This document shows, piece by piece, positions 17,578-26,742 of a DNA stretch of 64,000 nt (positions are counted from its first letter, which is position 1; each line of letters begins with the position of its first letter). The position numbers were made by a program, and so were the translations under genes. This DNA is from Natrinema salaciae (lineage in GTDB: Archaea; Halobacteriota; Halobacteria; Halobacteriales; Natrialbaceae), in NCBI RefSeq assembly GCF_900110865.1, contig NZ_FOFD01000004.1, forward strand, positions 124,001 to 188,000. Reading direction: 5' to 3'. The notes beneath the pieces were generated by a model. That model was not told the origin of the DNA. It saw only the letters and a program-made list of their open reading frames with translations, and did no database searches.

Positions 17578-18998
17578 TACAGCGCCCCCTTCAGTTTCAC
17601 GTCGCGGGCGTAGTAGGCGTACCACCCGGCGGCCACGATCATGATCGCGATACCGGTGAGTTGGGAGACGGGCTGCATGAACCCGATCAGCGCGAAACTG
17701 GCGACCGCACCGATCGCCGGAACGACGGGGTAGCCCGGTGCCCGGAAATCCGGGTCGTACCACTCCGGTTCGTCCCGGCGCAGTGCGAGCAGCGCCACGC
17801 AGATCAGTCCGTACATGATGAGATGCAGGAACGAGGCGACCTCCGCGAGCAGTTCCACGCGGCCGGTCGCGACGAGGACGAGAATCGGCCCGCCGGCCAG
17901 CCCCAGCGCGACGTGTGGCGTGCCGTACCGGAGGTTGATGCGGCTCGCCCGCCGCGGTAACAGCGCGTCCCGCGAGACCGCGTAGATGGATCGAGAGGTG
18001 CTGAGTACCGACGCGTTGGCGCTCGACATCGTCGCGAGCAGCCCGCCGAAGACGATCGCGAACGCGCCGATCGAGCCGAGATAGTGTCGGCCGACGTCGA
18101 CCATCGCCGTCTCGCCGAACGTCGAGAGCTGTTCGCTCCCGAACGCACTCGTCGCGACGAAGATGGTCACGACGTAGAGGCTGCCGACGACGAGCACCGA
18201 GCCGACGATCGCCAGCGGGAGGTTCCGACCGGGGTCTTTCATCTCGCCGGCGACGGTCGCGATCTGCGCGAAGCCGAGATACGAGGTGAACACGAGCGCC
18301 GCCGTCGTCAACACGGGCATCGTGCCGAACGGTGCGAACCGTTCGGGGGCGGCCCGGTCGCCGACGAGTCCCACCGCATCGAGGCCGCCATACCCGAGAA
18401 AGAAGACCAGAATCGAGAGTAACAACACGACGATTCCGTTCTGGAGCTTCGCCGCGTTTTCCGTTCCCGTCACGTTCAACGCGGTAAAGCCGGCACCGAA
18501 CAACAGTGCCAGCGGAATGACGAGGCCCTCGCCGACCGCGACCCCGACTTCGGCGAGCGTGTCGACGGCGTAGTAGCCGAAGCCGACGAGGTAAAACGCC
18601 GTCGCGAACACCAGTCCGAACCACAGCGACAGCCCGACGACGGCGCCGGCGAGCGCGCCCAATCCGCGAGAGATGAAGTAGTAGCCCCCGCCGCTTTTGG
18701 GCATCGCCGTCGCGAGTTCGGCGGTCGGGAGCGCGACCAACAGCGCCACGATCGCACCGATGGCGAACGAGGCCGCCGCCGCGGGCCCGGCTCGGCCGGC
18801 CGCGAGCCCCGGGAAGACGAAGATACCGGCTCCGATCATCGTTCCGATCCCGATGGCCAGCCCGCCGGTGAGCCCGAGCGTTCGCTCGAGTTCGGCGTCG
18901 TCGGTGATCGTGGCCTCGTCGGTCTCGATCGTCGCCTCGACCTGTGGGGACTCGTCCTCGATGTTGGTTCCCCCGGCCGACGGCGGTGCACGGTCCAT
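17577..18998 (-). CDS. APC family amino-acid permease
   Basis: Integral membrane amino-acid/cation symporter or exchanger of the APC superfamily, 473 residues from ATG 18998, with about twelve helices. [19 protein letters not shown] (about residues 47-65) is the family's helix-1 substrate motif with the broken helix [20 protein letters not shown] follows at helix 3, and [20 protein letters not shown] in the middle is typical of APC carriers. The first 45 residues are polar and acidic, as in haloarchaeal homologues. An upstream in-frame extension to 19787 is arginine-rich nonsense. The specificity is unknown. The Usp-like gene directly downstream is translationally coupled. Confidence 0.92.
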   Translation of the reverse strand: MDRAPPSAGGTNIEDESPQVEATIETDEATITDDAELERTLGLTGGLAIGIGTMIGAGIFVFPGLAAGRAGPAAAASFAIGAIVALLVALPTAELATAMPKSGGGYYFISRGLGALAGAVVGLSLWFGLVFATAFYLVGFGYYAVDTLAEVGVAVGEGLVIPLALLFGAGFTALNVTGTENAAKLQNGIVVLLLSILVFFLGYGGLDAVGLVGDRAAPERFAPFGTMPVLTTAALVFTSYLGFAQIATVAGEMKDPGRNLPLAIVGSVLVVGSLYVVTIFVATSAFGSEQLSTFGETAMVDVGRHYLGSIGAFAIVFGGLLATMSSANASVLSTSRSIYAVSRDALLPRRASRINLRYGTPHVALGLAGGPILVLVATGRVELLAEVASFLHLIMYGLICVALLALRRDEPEWYDPDFRAPGYPVVPAIGAVASFALIGFMQPVSQLTGIAIMIVAAGWYAYYARDVKLKGAL

Positions 18999-19134
18999 AT
19001 GGTAACACGAGTCACGCCAGAGAGATAGTACTACTGTCACGTTCGGACGATTGTCATCGGGACCGTCATATTTCGGCCAGCGAACGCGAGTGCCGGTTCT
19101 CGAGGCGGGGGCACTGTGTCGCGTTTCGAGCCGA

Positions 19135-20124
19135 TTACGCGAGCAGGTCGTCCGCCAGCAGCGACAGGCTGTCGTCCCCGTCCGCGGCCGCGTCCGGAAC
19201 CGCGAGCATAACCTCCTCGATACCGACGTCGACGTACGCTTCGAGACGCTCCCGGACGTCTTCGGGCGTCCCCGTCGGCGCCGTCTCGACGTACCCCGAG
19301 AGGAAGAACTCGCGGGGCTCGCCCGGCCCGTCCGGCAGGAACTCGGTCCGGAACGCCTCGCGCTTCTCCTCGGCCGCCGCGGTCGTCTCGCCGACGAAGA
19401 CGAACAGCTCGGCGGACTTCCGGATCTCGTCGTAGCGGTCCTCGCTCTCGCAGTGCTCGCGCAAGACCGAGAGCTTCTCGGCGAAGCCCTCGGGCTCGAG
19501 CGTCCCGTAGTTCCAGCCGTCGGCGAGTTCGGCGGTGTACCGCAGCGTGAACGTCTCACCGCCGCCGCCGATCCAGATCGGTGGGTGGGGGTCCTGCACC
19601 GGCTGCGGTTCGCAGAAGGCGTCCTCGAGATCGATCTCGAGGTGCTCGCCCGCATGGCTGTAGGTCTCCTGGGTCCAGAGCCCCTGCAGGATCTCGACGG
19701 TCTCGGCGAGTCGGCGGAGCCGCTCGGCCGGCGGCTCCCGAAACTCGTAGCCGAACCGATCGTACTCGTCCTCGTACCAGCCCCCACCCAGCCCGAGTTC
19801 GAGCCGGCCGTCGCTCACGCGATCGACCGTCGCCGCCATCTTCGCGAGCAGCGCCGGATGGCGGTACGACTGACTGGTGACGAGCGTGCCGAGTCGCACC
19901 CGATCCGTCGCCTCGGCGACCGCGCTCAGCGTCGTCCAGCACTCCTGGGTCGCCCGCCGCGGGTCGCCGATCCACGACTGGAAGTGGTCCTCGAGCCAGA
20001 CCGCGTCGTAGCCCAGCCGCTCGGCCTCGAGCGCGGTGGCCCGAACCGTGGCGCTGTCGGTGCCGTACTGCGGCAGGATCAGGCCGACGTCGAGGGCGGA
20101 CGTGTCGCGCTCGGCGGCGCTCAT
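19135..20124 (-). CDS. LLM-class (luciferase-like) F420- or flavin-dependent oxidoreductase
   Basis: A 329-residue TIM-barrel enzyme of the bacterial luciferase superfamily. [18 protein letters not shown] near residue 35, [18 protein letters not shown] near 80 and [16 protein letters not shown] near 115 are typical of the LLM branch that uses F420 or FMN. Haloarchaea make F420, so this cofactor is plausible. The ATG at 20124 overlaps the stop of the ThiD-ThiN gene by four bases, so both are one transcript and it may serve in thiamine metabolism or salvage; the reaction is not known. An in-frame extension to 20352 overlaps the thiamine gene and is rejected. Confidence 0.88.
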   Translation of the reverse strand: MSAAERDTSALDVGLILPQYGTDSATVRATALEAERLGYDAVWLEDHFQSWIGDPRRATQECWTTLSAVAEATDRVRLGTLVTSQSYRHPALLAKMAATVDRVSDGRLELGLGGGWYEDEYDRFGYEFREPPAERLRRLAETVEILQGLWTQETYSHAGEHLEIDLEDAFCEPQPVQDPHPPIWIGGGGETFTLRYTAELADGWNYGTLEPEGFAEKLSVLREHCESEDRYDEIRKSAELFVFVGETTAAAEEKREAFRTEFLPDGPGEPREFFLSGYVETAPTGTPEDVRERLEAYVDVGIEEVMLAVPDAAADGDDSLSLLADDLLA

Positions 20125-21482
20125 TCGGCCACCTCGGCCTCGAGCGCCAGCGTTCGATCCGCGAGCGCCTCCGGATCGGCGGCGACGAGTTTGACGAGCG
20201 CCTCCTTGCCGACCTCGCCGCGGTCGACGATGGCGACGGGGGGGTCCTCGCGGCCCGCGAAGGCCTGCCGGGCACCCCAGCCCATCGTGTTGCCTTCCGT
20301 CTCCTTGACGTCGTCCGGCTCGTCCCCGCGGTCGTACTCGGCGAGCGGCCACTCGAGGGATTCGAGCGCCGCCTCCACGTCGGCGTCGAACCGACAGTTG
20401 ACCGCGAACCGGAGCTCGGGGACGAACTCGCGGGCCGAGAGGAGGAAGCGAGCGACGTGACTCGAAGCGCCGAACCGGACCCCGCGGTTCGGCTGGACGC
20501 CCGAGAGCGTCCGCGTGATACGGCCCTCGACGGCGGCGGTTTCGGCGACGGATTCGGCGTAGGGCGTCGCGCCGACGACGTTCATCCCGACCTCGGGGAC
20601 GAGTCCGGAGACGTCCGCCTCGACGAACCGGTCGACGACGGCCTGCACTTCCTCGGCGGTCAGCTCTCGAGCGGCCTCGTTTCGCAGCGGGGCCATGTGG
20701 TTGACCGCGCCGTGTCCCTCGCCGACGTCGTAGTGGTATCTCACCGCGCGCGCGAGGAAGTCGGTCGCGCCCTGCACTGCGGGCTCGAACGACTCGCCCT
20801 TCGCGAGGCGGGCCGCGATCGCTGCGGCGAGCGCACAGCCGGAGCCGTGGGTGGCGTCCGTGCCGACGCGGGCGTGCTCGAACGCGTGGACGGTGTCGCC
20901 GGTGACGAGCACGTCCCGGACGCGCTCGCCGGGGACGTGACCGCCCTTGACGAGGACGGCGTCGACGCCCGTCTCGAGGATCGCCTCGCCGGCCTCGCGA
21001 GCGCTCTCCCGGTCGACGACGGCGATATCGGACAGCACTTCGGCCTCGTCGGCGTTTGGCGTCGCCAGCGTCGCTTCGCCGAGCAGCCGCTCGTAGGCGC
21101 GTTCGGCCTCGGACTCGAGCAGGGGGTCCCCGGAGGTCGCGACCATCACGGGGTCGACCACCAGCGGGAACTCGAACTCGCGGGCGGCGTCCGCGACGGT
21201 TTCGATGACGTCAGTCGTCGCAAGCATGCCGGTCTTCGCCGCGCCGACGGCGAAGTCGTCGGTGACGGCCTCAAGTTGCGCCTCGATCTCCGCGACCGGG
21301 AGGACGTACGAGGAGGCGACGCCGCGGGTGTTCTGGGCGGTGACGGCGGTGATCGCCGACGTACCGAAGACGCCGTGGGCGGCCATCGTCGCGAGGTCGG
21401 CCTGAATCCCGGCCCCGCCACCGGAGTCGCTGCCCGCGATCGTCAGCGCGACCGGCCGGCTGTCGGGTGCTGGTGTTCTCAT
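20121..21482 (-). CDS. thiD: Bifunctional hydroxymethylpyrimidine/HMP-phosphate kinase and thiamine-phosphate synthase (ThiD-ThiN)
   Basis: Thiamine biosynthesis enzyme of archaeal type. The N-terminal ribokinase-fold ThiD domain (about residues 1-265) has GSDSGGGAGIQADL, which binds the pyrimidine, KTGML, VVDPVMVATSG, and the GSGCALAAAIAARL anion hole with the catalytic region. The C-terminal domain (about 285-453) with GMNVVGATPYA, GRITRTLSG and MGWGARQAFAG is ThiN, the archaeal replacement for ThiE that joins the pyrimidine and thiazole phosphates. The fused 453-residue form is known from archaea. The LLM-class oxidoreductase overlaps its 3' end. A THI-box riboswitch is not apparent in the 200 bases upstream. 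Confidence 0.94.
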   Translation of the reverse strand: MRTPAPDSRPVALTIAGSDSGGGAGIQADLATMAAHGVFGTSAITAVTAQNTRGVASSYVLPVAEIEAQLEAVTDDFAVGAAKTGMLATTDVIETVADAAREFEFPLVVDPVMVATSGDPLLESEAERAYERLLGEATLATPNADEAEVLSDIAVVDRESAREAGEAILETGVDAVLVKGGHVPGERVRDVLVTGDTVHAFEHARVGTDATHGSGCALAAAIAARLAKGESFEPAVQGATDFLARAVRYHYDVGEGHGAVNHMAPLRNEAARELTAEEVQAVVDRFVEADVSGLVPEVGMNVVGATPYAESVAETAAVEGRITRTLSGVQPNRGVRFGASSHVARFLLSAREFVPELRFAVNCRFDADVEAALESLEWPLAEYDRGDEPDDVKETEGNTMGWGARQAFAGREDPPVAIVDRGEVGKEALVKLVAADPEALADRTLALEAEVAE

Positions 21483-21684
21483 GGGGGATCGTATTCCCGG
21501 ATTATACTAAGCGATGGTGGTCAGCGACGGTGAACGTCCGCCAGTGTTCCACCGACGGTGGCGCGTGCCGAGGCGCGACTCGAATCCACGCGAGGGATGA
21601 GCGAACGCCGTCGGGCGTGAGCGAATCGGCTGGGGAGGACGCGGTGCTCGACGGTCGGCGCTCTGGAGCGACCCGCGGGACCGG

Positions 21685-22725
21685 CTACGAATCGGTGCCG
21701 TCGGCCGCCTCGGCGGCGAGATCGGCGTACGCGTCCCACGACGGATCGACCCGCGGGTGCTCGAGCCGGTCTTCGTCCACCCGCACCTCGCTTTCCCCGT
21801 TTCCGACGGCCTCGACACGGCCGATTTCGGCGACCGGTGTCTCCCGCGCCTCGAGCGCGCCGCGGACGGCCGCGACGCCGTCCGGGTCGACCGCGAGCAG
21901 GAGCGAGCCGCAGCTGGTCGCCGCCCAGGGGTCGAACGCGAGGGCCTCGCAGACCTCGCGGACGCCGGGACGCATCGGCACGGCGTCCCCGTCGACGGCG
22001 AACCGGACGCCAGCGCCGTCGGCCATCTCGTTGAGCGCGCCCGCGAGCCCGCCTTCGGTGACGTCGTGCATCGCTCGCACCGGAACCGCGGCGGCCGCGG
22101 TGAGCGCGTCGCGAACGGCGAAGACCTCCTCGAGCCGCTCCTGTGCGTCCGCGATCACGTCGGCCGGCAGCTCGAGCTGCTCGCCGAAGAGCGTACTCAG
22201 CAGGCCGACCGACTCGACGGCGGGCCCGTTCGTCAGGAGGAGGCGGTCGCCGGGGCGGGCCCCGTCCGGGCGGACGATCTCGTCGTGATCGCCGACGCCC
22301 ATCGCGGTGGCGGCACCGACCCACGGATGCGACGGGTCCGCGTAGCGGGCCGTGTGTCCGGTCACGACCGCGACTCCCAGGTCCGTACACTCCGCGTGGA
22401 TCGTCTCCCAGACCGTCGCGAACTCCTCGTCGGTCATCCCCTCGGGGAGCGTGAAACAGATGGAGAGATGCGACGGCGGAACGCCGCTGACGGCCACGTC
22501 CGCGAGTACGAGGTCGAGGGCGAACCGCGCCGCCCGCTCGAGGCCCAGCGCGGGGAGGATCGACAGCGGGTCGGTGGCGGTGACCAGCGCCCGGCCGCCG
22601 ATATCGACGACGCCGAAGTCGACGCCGTGGGCGGGACCGACGGCGACGTCGTCGCGATCGGCACCGAGGTTCGGCGCGATGTGACGGTCGAAGAACGCTC
22701 GATCGATTTTGCCGAGATCGCTCAC
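21685..22725 (-). CDS. AIR synthase-related protein (HypE/ThiL-like ATP-binding fold)
   Basis: A 346-residue protein of the PurM/HypE/ThiL/SelD superfamily. The N-terminal half carries GGRALVTATDPLS and LVLADVAVSGVPPSHLS, where these proteins place the metal-binding aspartates, and the C-terminal half carries AMHDVTEGGLAGALNEMA, a hallmark of the family (D-x-T-x-G-G-L). The Gly-rich N-terminal motif is not the GDDAA of true ThiL, so thiamine-phosphate kinase is uncertain. HypE is unlikely since no hydrogenase genes are near and the C-terminal cysteine of HypE is missing. The position close to the thiamine genes on the same strand supports a link, but the 200-base gap leaves it open. Confidence 0.8.
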   Translation of the reverse strand: MSDLGKIDRAFFDRHIAPNLGADRDDVAVGPAHGVDFGVVDIGGRALVTATDPLSILPALGLERAARFALDLVLADVAVSGVPPSHLSICFTLPEGMTDEEFATVWETIHAECTDLGVAVVTGHTARYADPSHPWVGAATAMGVGDHDEIVRPDGARPGDRLLLTNGPAVESVGLLSTLFGEQLELPADVIADAQERLEEVFAVRDALTAAAAVPVRAMHDVTEGGLAGALNEMADGAGVRFAVDGDAVPMRPGVREVCEALAFDPWAATSCGSLLLAVDPDGVAAVRGALEARETPVAEIGRVEAVGNGESEVRVDEDRLEHPRVDPSWDAYADLAAEAADGTDS

Positions 22726-22815
22726 GGTCGGCAGGTCCCGCCGAGCGGCCTTAGCGGTGATGATCCGAGCCGACGGGGTCCCCGTGACGGATCGTCGAGT
22801 ACCGGTTCGATCCGA

Positions 22816-23010
22816 TCACGGCTCGAGCGTATCGATCGCGGTCGGATACCGCTCGCCACCGATTTCGAACGCGTTCGATCCCGTCCGTTCGAAGCCGCGA
22901 GCGTCGTAGAACCGCTGGACCACGTCGTTGCCCTCGAGGGTCTCGAGTCGCACCCGGTCGACGTGCGATGGGAGCCGATCGAGGCCGCGCTCGAAGCGAC
23001 GGAGAAGACG
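22816..23010 (-). pseudogene. C-terminal remnant of a GNAT-like acetyltransferase
   Basis: Reading the minus strand in the frame that ends with TGA at 22816 gives LLRRFERGLDRLP, VRLETLEGNDVVQRFYDAR and GFERTGSNAFEIGGERYPT. These are the last helix-strand-helix of a GNAT acetyltransferase with its typical N-x-x-x-x-x-F-Y-x-x-x-G-F-E motif. There is no start and no acetyl-CoA-binding half in any frame upstream to 23,116. It is therefore a relic of about 65 residues rather than a gene. It explains most of the otherwise empty 390 bases between the AIR-synthase relative and the transporter. Confidence 0.6.
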
Positions 23011-23116
23011 GACCCGGGTTCGCAGACGTAACCGAAATTCGTAACAGATCGAGCGGAGAGGTACCGCGACCGGTTACTGCGAAGAGTCAAGGACGGGAGC
23101 CACATATCGGGGATAG

Positions 23117-24220
23117 ATGGCGTACTCGATCCGGTCGAGAGCGGAATCCGACCTCGAGTTCTCCGCGAGCGAGGTGACGGGTGCGCTAGGTGATTCGGTT
23201 ACGGTGCTGCCGCTGCTCGTGGCGCTGGGGGCGACGACGAGCGTCTCGCTGTCTCACGTGCTGGTCGGGTTCGGCGTCTTCCAGATCGTCTGGGGGCTGT
23301 ACTACGGACTGCCGCTCTCCGTCGAGCCGATGAAGGCGCTGATCGGGCTGGCGATCGTCGGCACGCTCACGTACGCCGAGCTCGCCGCGGCCGGCCTCCT
23401 CGCGGGCGGCGTCCTGCTCGCGGTCGGGCAACTGGGGCTCGTCGGTCGGCTCCAGCGGGTCGTCGGCGAACCCGTCATCCGTGGCGTCCAGTTCGCCGTG
23501 GCCCTGCTCTTGCTCGCAGCCGCGGTCGACCTCTCCGTGAGCGATCTTCCGATGGCAGCGGGCGGACTGGTCGTCGTGGCCCTGCTGTCGCTGGTCGGCT
23601 ACCGCCGAGCCAGTGTCCTGGTCGTGCTCGGACTCGGCGGCGTCGCGGCCGTCGCGACGGCCGGCGTTCCGACGCCGGCGGTTCCCGAACTCGCGATCTT
23701 TCCGGCCGGCTCGCCGTCGGTTACCGGGGCCGCCCTCGAGGGGACCGTGGCGCAACTCGGCATGACGGTGGGCAACGCCGCGATCGCGACAGCCCTGCTC
23801 TGTGGCGACCTCTACGATCGGGACGTGTCGGCGGACACCCTCTCGACGAGCATGGGCGTCACCTGTCTCGCGGCGATCCCGTTCGGTGGGGTACCGATGT
23901 GTCACGGCAGCGGCGGCCTCGCCGGAAAGTACGCCTTCGGCGCGCGAACCGGCGGTGCGAACGTCCTGCTCGGAGTGGGCTACATCGGGCTCGCGCTGGT
24001 CGCCGCCAGCGCCGTGCTCGCGGCCTTCCCGATGGCTATCCTCGGCGTGTTGCTCGTCGTCGTGGCGCTCGAGCTGGCTCGAGCCGCGTTCGCGCCCGTC
24101 GACGATCGGCGGTCGCTCGCGATCGTGCTGGGGGTGGGTGCGGTCGGACTACTCGTCAACGTCGGCGTCGCGTTCGTGGTCGGAGCCGTCGCGTTCTGGC
24201 TCCGCTCGCAGCAGTCGTGA
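23117..24220 (+). CDS. MOT1-type molybdate/sulfate transporter family protein
   Basis: A 367-residue membrane protein with about ten to twelve helices, related to the SulP/MOT1 group of oxyanion carriers. The first motif is EVTGALGDSVTVLPLLVAL and the second PFGGVPMCHGSGGLAGKY followed by FGARTGG; both are the two conserved signatures of MOT1-like molybdate transporters. LPLSVEPMKALIG lies between them. Eukaryotic and bacterial MOT1 proteins take up molybdate with high affinity; archaeal members are mostly untested. It is a single gene with no regulator beside it. Start at ATG 23117 agrees with the motif position near the N-terminus. Confidence 0.88.
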   Translation: MAYSIRSRAESDLEFSASEVTGALGDSVTVLPLLVALGATTSVSLSHVLVGFGVFQIVWGLYYGLPLSVEPMKALIGLAIVGTLTYAELAAAGLLAGGVLLAVGQLGLVGRLQRVVGEPVIRGVQFAVALLLLAAAVDLSVSDLPMAAGGLVVVALLSLVGYRRASVLVVLGLGGVAAVATAGVPTPAVPELAIFPAGSPSVTGAALEGTVAQLGMTVGNAAIATALLCGDLYDRDVSADTLSTSMGVTCLAAIPFGGVPMCHGSGGLAGKYAFGARTGGANVLLGVGYIGLALVAASAVLAAFPMAILGVLLVVVALELARAAFAPVDDRRSLAIVLGVGAVGLLVNVGVAFVVGAVAFWLRSQQS

Positions 24221-24284
24221 CCGGGCCGCTCGTCGGACGGCCCGAGCCGGACAACCTTTCATCACGCAGCCCCAACCGCCACCG

Positions 24285-24392
24285 ATGACCGCGAGCTGGA
24301 CCGATCTGTTCGACCGCGGGGCGGAGTACGACGGCGATCTCGAGCGAATTCGAACGGAACTCGAGGCGATCCGGGAGGACGACGATGCCTGA
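24285..24392 (+). CDS. 35-residue ORF overlapping a PIN-like gene
   Basis: A very short reading frame from ATG 24285, encoding an acidic helix: MTASWTDLFDRGAEYDGDLE and then RIRTELEAIREDDDA. Its stop lies inside the first codons of the PIN-like gene (8-base overlap), so both are translated from one message. From memory, a similar short W-T-D-L-F-D-R peptide precedes this PIN-like gene in other haloarchaea. An antitoxin would usually be larger and DNA-binding, but a short helix could plug the PIN active site. Function is unknown. Confidence 0.6.
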   Translation: MTASWTDLFDRGAEYDGDLERIRTELEAIREDDDA

Positions 24393-24864
24393 GCGCCAGC
24401 GCCCGAATCCGGCTCGCGTCGTCGCTGACGCCGACGTCCTCGCGGCGGACCTGCTCGTCGGCGGCGCGGCGCGCGAGGCGCTTGACCACGTCCGCCGTCA
24501 CTCGTGGGTCGAACTGGTCGCGAGCGACCCGTTGCTCGCGGAGACCGAGCGGCTCGTCGCGCGGCTGGCCGACGCGGAGCTGGCCGCCGCCCACCGCGAG
24601 CGACTCGCGGCCGAGCGCGTCGCGGTCGATCAGCCCGAGGGCGACCAGCCGGCGCTGGCGTCGGCCTATCGGGGCGAGGCGGCGCACCTGCTCTCGTACG
24701 ACGAGCGGCTCCGGTCGGCGGCGGCCGGCCTCACCCTCCAGCCCCGCGTCTCGGTCAGCATTCGGCCGCCGGACGCGTTCGCTCGCCTGTTCGATCCAGC
24801 GAGCCTGTACGCGGCCGTCGAGGGCGGCGAGTATCCGGGACCGGATCTGGATCCGCGAGCCTGA
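24385..24864 (+). CDS. PIN-like nuclease-fold protein
   Basis: A 159-residue protein whose N-terminal strand VVADADVLAADLLVGG (about residues 11-26) and C-terminal LLSYDERLRSA (about 98-108) match the acidic positions of PIN ribonucleases (first Asp after strand 1, last Asp after strand 4). The helices between are Ala/Glu-rich. The full set of PIN acidic residues is not obvious, so activity is uncertain; it may be a divergent or inactive member. It overlaps the 35-residue ORF by eight bases, an arrangement like a VapBC pair but with an unusually small partner. The last 40 residues, ending PGPDLDPRA, are not part of the fold. Confidence 0.65.
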   Translation: MPERQRPNPARVVADADVLAADLLVGGAAREALDHVRRHSWVELVASDPLLAETERLVARLADAELAAAHRERLAAERVAVDQPEGDQPALASAYRGEAAHLLSYDERLRSAAAGLTLQPRVSVSIRPPDAFARLFDPASLYAAVEGGEYPGPDLDPRA

Positions 24865-24966
24865 CGACGGTCCGGTGAGACGGGCCACGGCGGCCCGGCG
24901 AGCGAACTCACGGCCCCGCGAATCCGGGAGCCTTATGCGGCGGGACCTCCTGTATAGTGAGGGGTA

Positions 24967-26091
24967 ATGAACGACCTACGAACCGGGCTGAGCTACGGGG
25001 ACGTGCTCCTCGTCCCGAAGCGCTCGCCAGTCGACAGCCGCGACGACGTGGACCTCTCGACGAGCCTCACGCCGAGTATCGAACTGGAGACGCCGCTGGT
25101 GTCCGCCGCGATGGACACCGTCACGGAGGCCGAACTGGCCATCGACCTCTCGCGGGCCGGCGGGATCGGCGTGCTCCACCGGTTTCTCACGCCGGACGAA
25201 CAGGCCGCACAGGTCGAGCGAGTGGTCGCCGCCGACGAGCGCGCGGCCGCCGCGGTGGGCATCGACGAGGACTACGTCGCCCGCAGCGCTCGCCTGCTCG
25301 AGGCCGGCGTCGACGTACTCGTGGTCGACGTCGCCCACGGCCACCTCGAGCGTACGCTCGAGGCCGTCGAACGGCTCCGATCGGCGTTCCCGGACGTCGG
25401 CCTCGTCGCCGGCAACGTCGCGACGCCGGCGGGCGTCGAGGACCTCGCGGCCGCCGGTGCCGACTGCGTGAAAGTCGGCATCGGCCCCGGCTCTCACTGC
25501 ACCACCCGGAAGGTCGCCGGTGCGGGCGTGCCGCAGCTAACCGCCGTCGACGACTGCGCGACGGCGGCCGAGGATCTCGGCGTCACCGTCTGTGCGGACG
25601 GCGGCATCCGCACGTCCGGCGACGCGGTGAAGGCGCTGATGGCGGGGGCGGACACGGTAATGCTCGGGAGCCTCTTCGCCGGCACCGAGGAGGCACCGGG
25701 CGCGGTCGTCGAGGTCGACGGCGCTCGGTACAAGCGGTCGCGGGGGATGGCGACGACGACGGCGGCCGAGAAGCGCGACGACAAGGACGAGGACGTTCGC
25801 GCCGACGAGGGCGTCGAAGCCCTGACGCCGTACAAGGGGCCGGTCGCCGACGTCGTCGACGAGTTCCGCGCCGGCATCCAGTCCGGCCTCTCCTACTGCG
25901 GCGGCCACACGATCCCGACCGCCCGCGAGAAGGCGGAGTTCATCCGCGTCGCGCCCAGTGCGAAAGAACGGGAGGGATACCACGCGGATCAGGACTGGGA
26001 GGGCGTCAGCGTCGATACCGAAGCGACGGTCGTCGCCGAACCGCAGCGCTCGGACGACGAGACCGCGACGACCGCCGAGAGCGACGACTGA
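24967..26091 (+). CDS. IMP dehydrogenase/GMP reductase family enzyme without CBS domains
   Basis: A 374-residue TIM-barrel enzyme. [20 protein letters not shown] at the start, [17 protein letters not shown], and the catalytic loop [17 protein letters not shown] with the nucleophilic cysteine near residue 178 identify the family. SRGM and YCGGHTI occur toward the end. The two CBS domains of normal GuaB are absent, and the length fits GMP reductase or CBS-less IMPDH. The two activities cannot be told apart from the cysteine loop alone. A full-length GuaB elsewhere in the genome would argue for GMP reductase or a purine-salvage role. The acidic tail after residue 345 is halophile decoration. Confidence 0.88.
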   Translation: MNDLRTGLSYGDVLLVPKRSPVDSRDDVDLSTSLTPSIELETPLVSAAMDTVTEAELAIDLSRAGGIGVLHRFLTPDEQAAQVERVVAADERAAAAVGIDEDYVARSARLLEAGVDVLVVDVAHGHLERTLEAVERLRSAFPDVGLVAGNVATPAGVEDLAAAGADCVKVGIGPGSHCTTRKVAGAGVPQLTAVDDCATAAEDLGVTVCADGGIRTSGDAVKALMAGADTVMLGSLFAGTEEAPGAVVEVDGARYKRSRGMATTTAAEKRDDKDEDVRADEGVEALTPYKGPVADVVDEFRAGIQSGLSYCGGHTIPTAREKAEFIRVAPSAKEREGYHADQDWEGVSVDTEATVVAEPQRSDDETATTAESDD

Positions 26092-26112
26092 CGACCGGTC
26101 GCACCCGGCCGA

Positions 26113-26664
26113 CTACTCGCCGCGCTCGGCGTACCACTCCGCGAATTCCGCCAGCGCTCGTCCCCGGTGGGAGATCGCGTTCTTCTCCTCGGTGGTCATC
26201 TCCGCCATGGTCCGTCCGTTGTACTCGAAGATGGGATCGTAGCCGAACCCACTCTCCCCGCGGGGCGGGACGAGCGTGCCGGCGACCGACCCCGCGAACG
26301 TCTCGGTGCCGTCCGCGTCGGCGTACGCGAGCACGGTCCGGAAGTGCGCGCGGCGATTCTCCTCCTCGCTCGCGAGCCGCCAGAGGCGCTCGACGCCGAC
26401 GGTGTCCTCGACGTACGCCGAGTACGGCCCCGGAAAGCCGCCCAGCGCGTCGACGAACAGGCCGGCGTCGTCGACCAGCACCGGGTCGGCGCTCCCCAGT
26501 TCGGCGAACGCTTCGCGGGCCCCGTGGGCGGCGATCTCCGCGAGCGAGTCGCTCTGAACCTCGGTGTAATCGTACTCGATCTGCTCGACGGACTCGACGC
26601 CTTCGAGGTAGTCCCGGGCCTCGCGGACCTTCCCCTCGTTGCCGGTGACGAATCGAATGGCCAT
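26113..26664 (-). CDS. rdgB: Non-canonical purine NTP pyrophosphatase (RdgB/HAM1)
   Basis: House-cleaning enzyme that hydrolyses ITP, dITP and XTP to monophosphates. The 183-residue protein starts at ATG 26664 with RFVTGNEGKVREA, the substrate-binding loop; VDDAGLFVDALGGFPGPYSA holds the catalytic aspartate and SGFGYDPIF and SHRGRAL complete the family motifs. A nine-residue upstream extension to 26691 has no family support. The gene stops 21 bases after the convergent purine enzyme, with little room for separate terminators. It fits a housekeeping role in nucleotide-pool quality. Confidence 0.94.
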   Translation of the reverse strand: MAIRFVTGNEGKVREARDYLEGVESVEQIEYDYTEVQSDSLAEIAAHGAREAFAELGSADPVLVDDAGLFVDALGGFPGPYSAYVEDTVGVERLWRLASEEENRRAHFRTVLAYADADGTETFAGSVAGTLVPPRGESGFGYDPIFEYNGRTMAEMTTEEKNAISHRGRALAEFAEWYAERGE

Positions 26665-26742
26665 GTGCGTGGGACGCGGCGGCGACGGCAAAGCGTCGTC
26701 GGTTGCGCCGCGCCGGGGTGGCCGCCGGGCCCCCGGTCGACC

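Noticed and set aside
16819-19008. A single 729-residue minus-strand protein
   Set aside because: Only its last 252 residues are real (the Usp-like protein). The first part is an out-of-frame reading of the APC permease.
21483-21684. THI-box riboswitch upstream of the ThiD-ThiN gene
   Set aside because: I looked for the conserved CUGAGA and the paired stems on the minus strand and did not find them.
24957-26648. 563-residue plus-strand frame over the IMPDH-family gene
   Set aside because: Arg/Gly-rich shadow; the enzyme motifs are in the frame starting at 24967.
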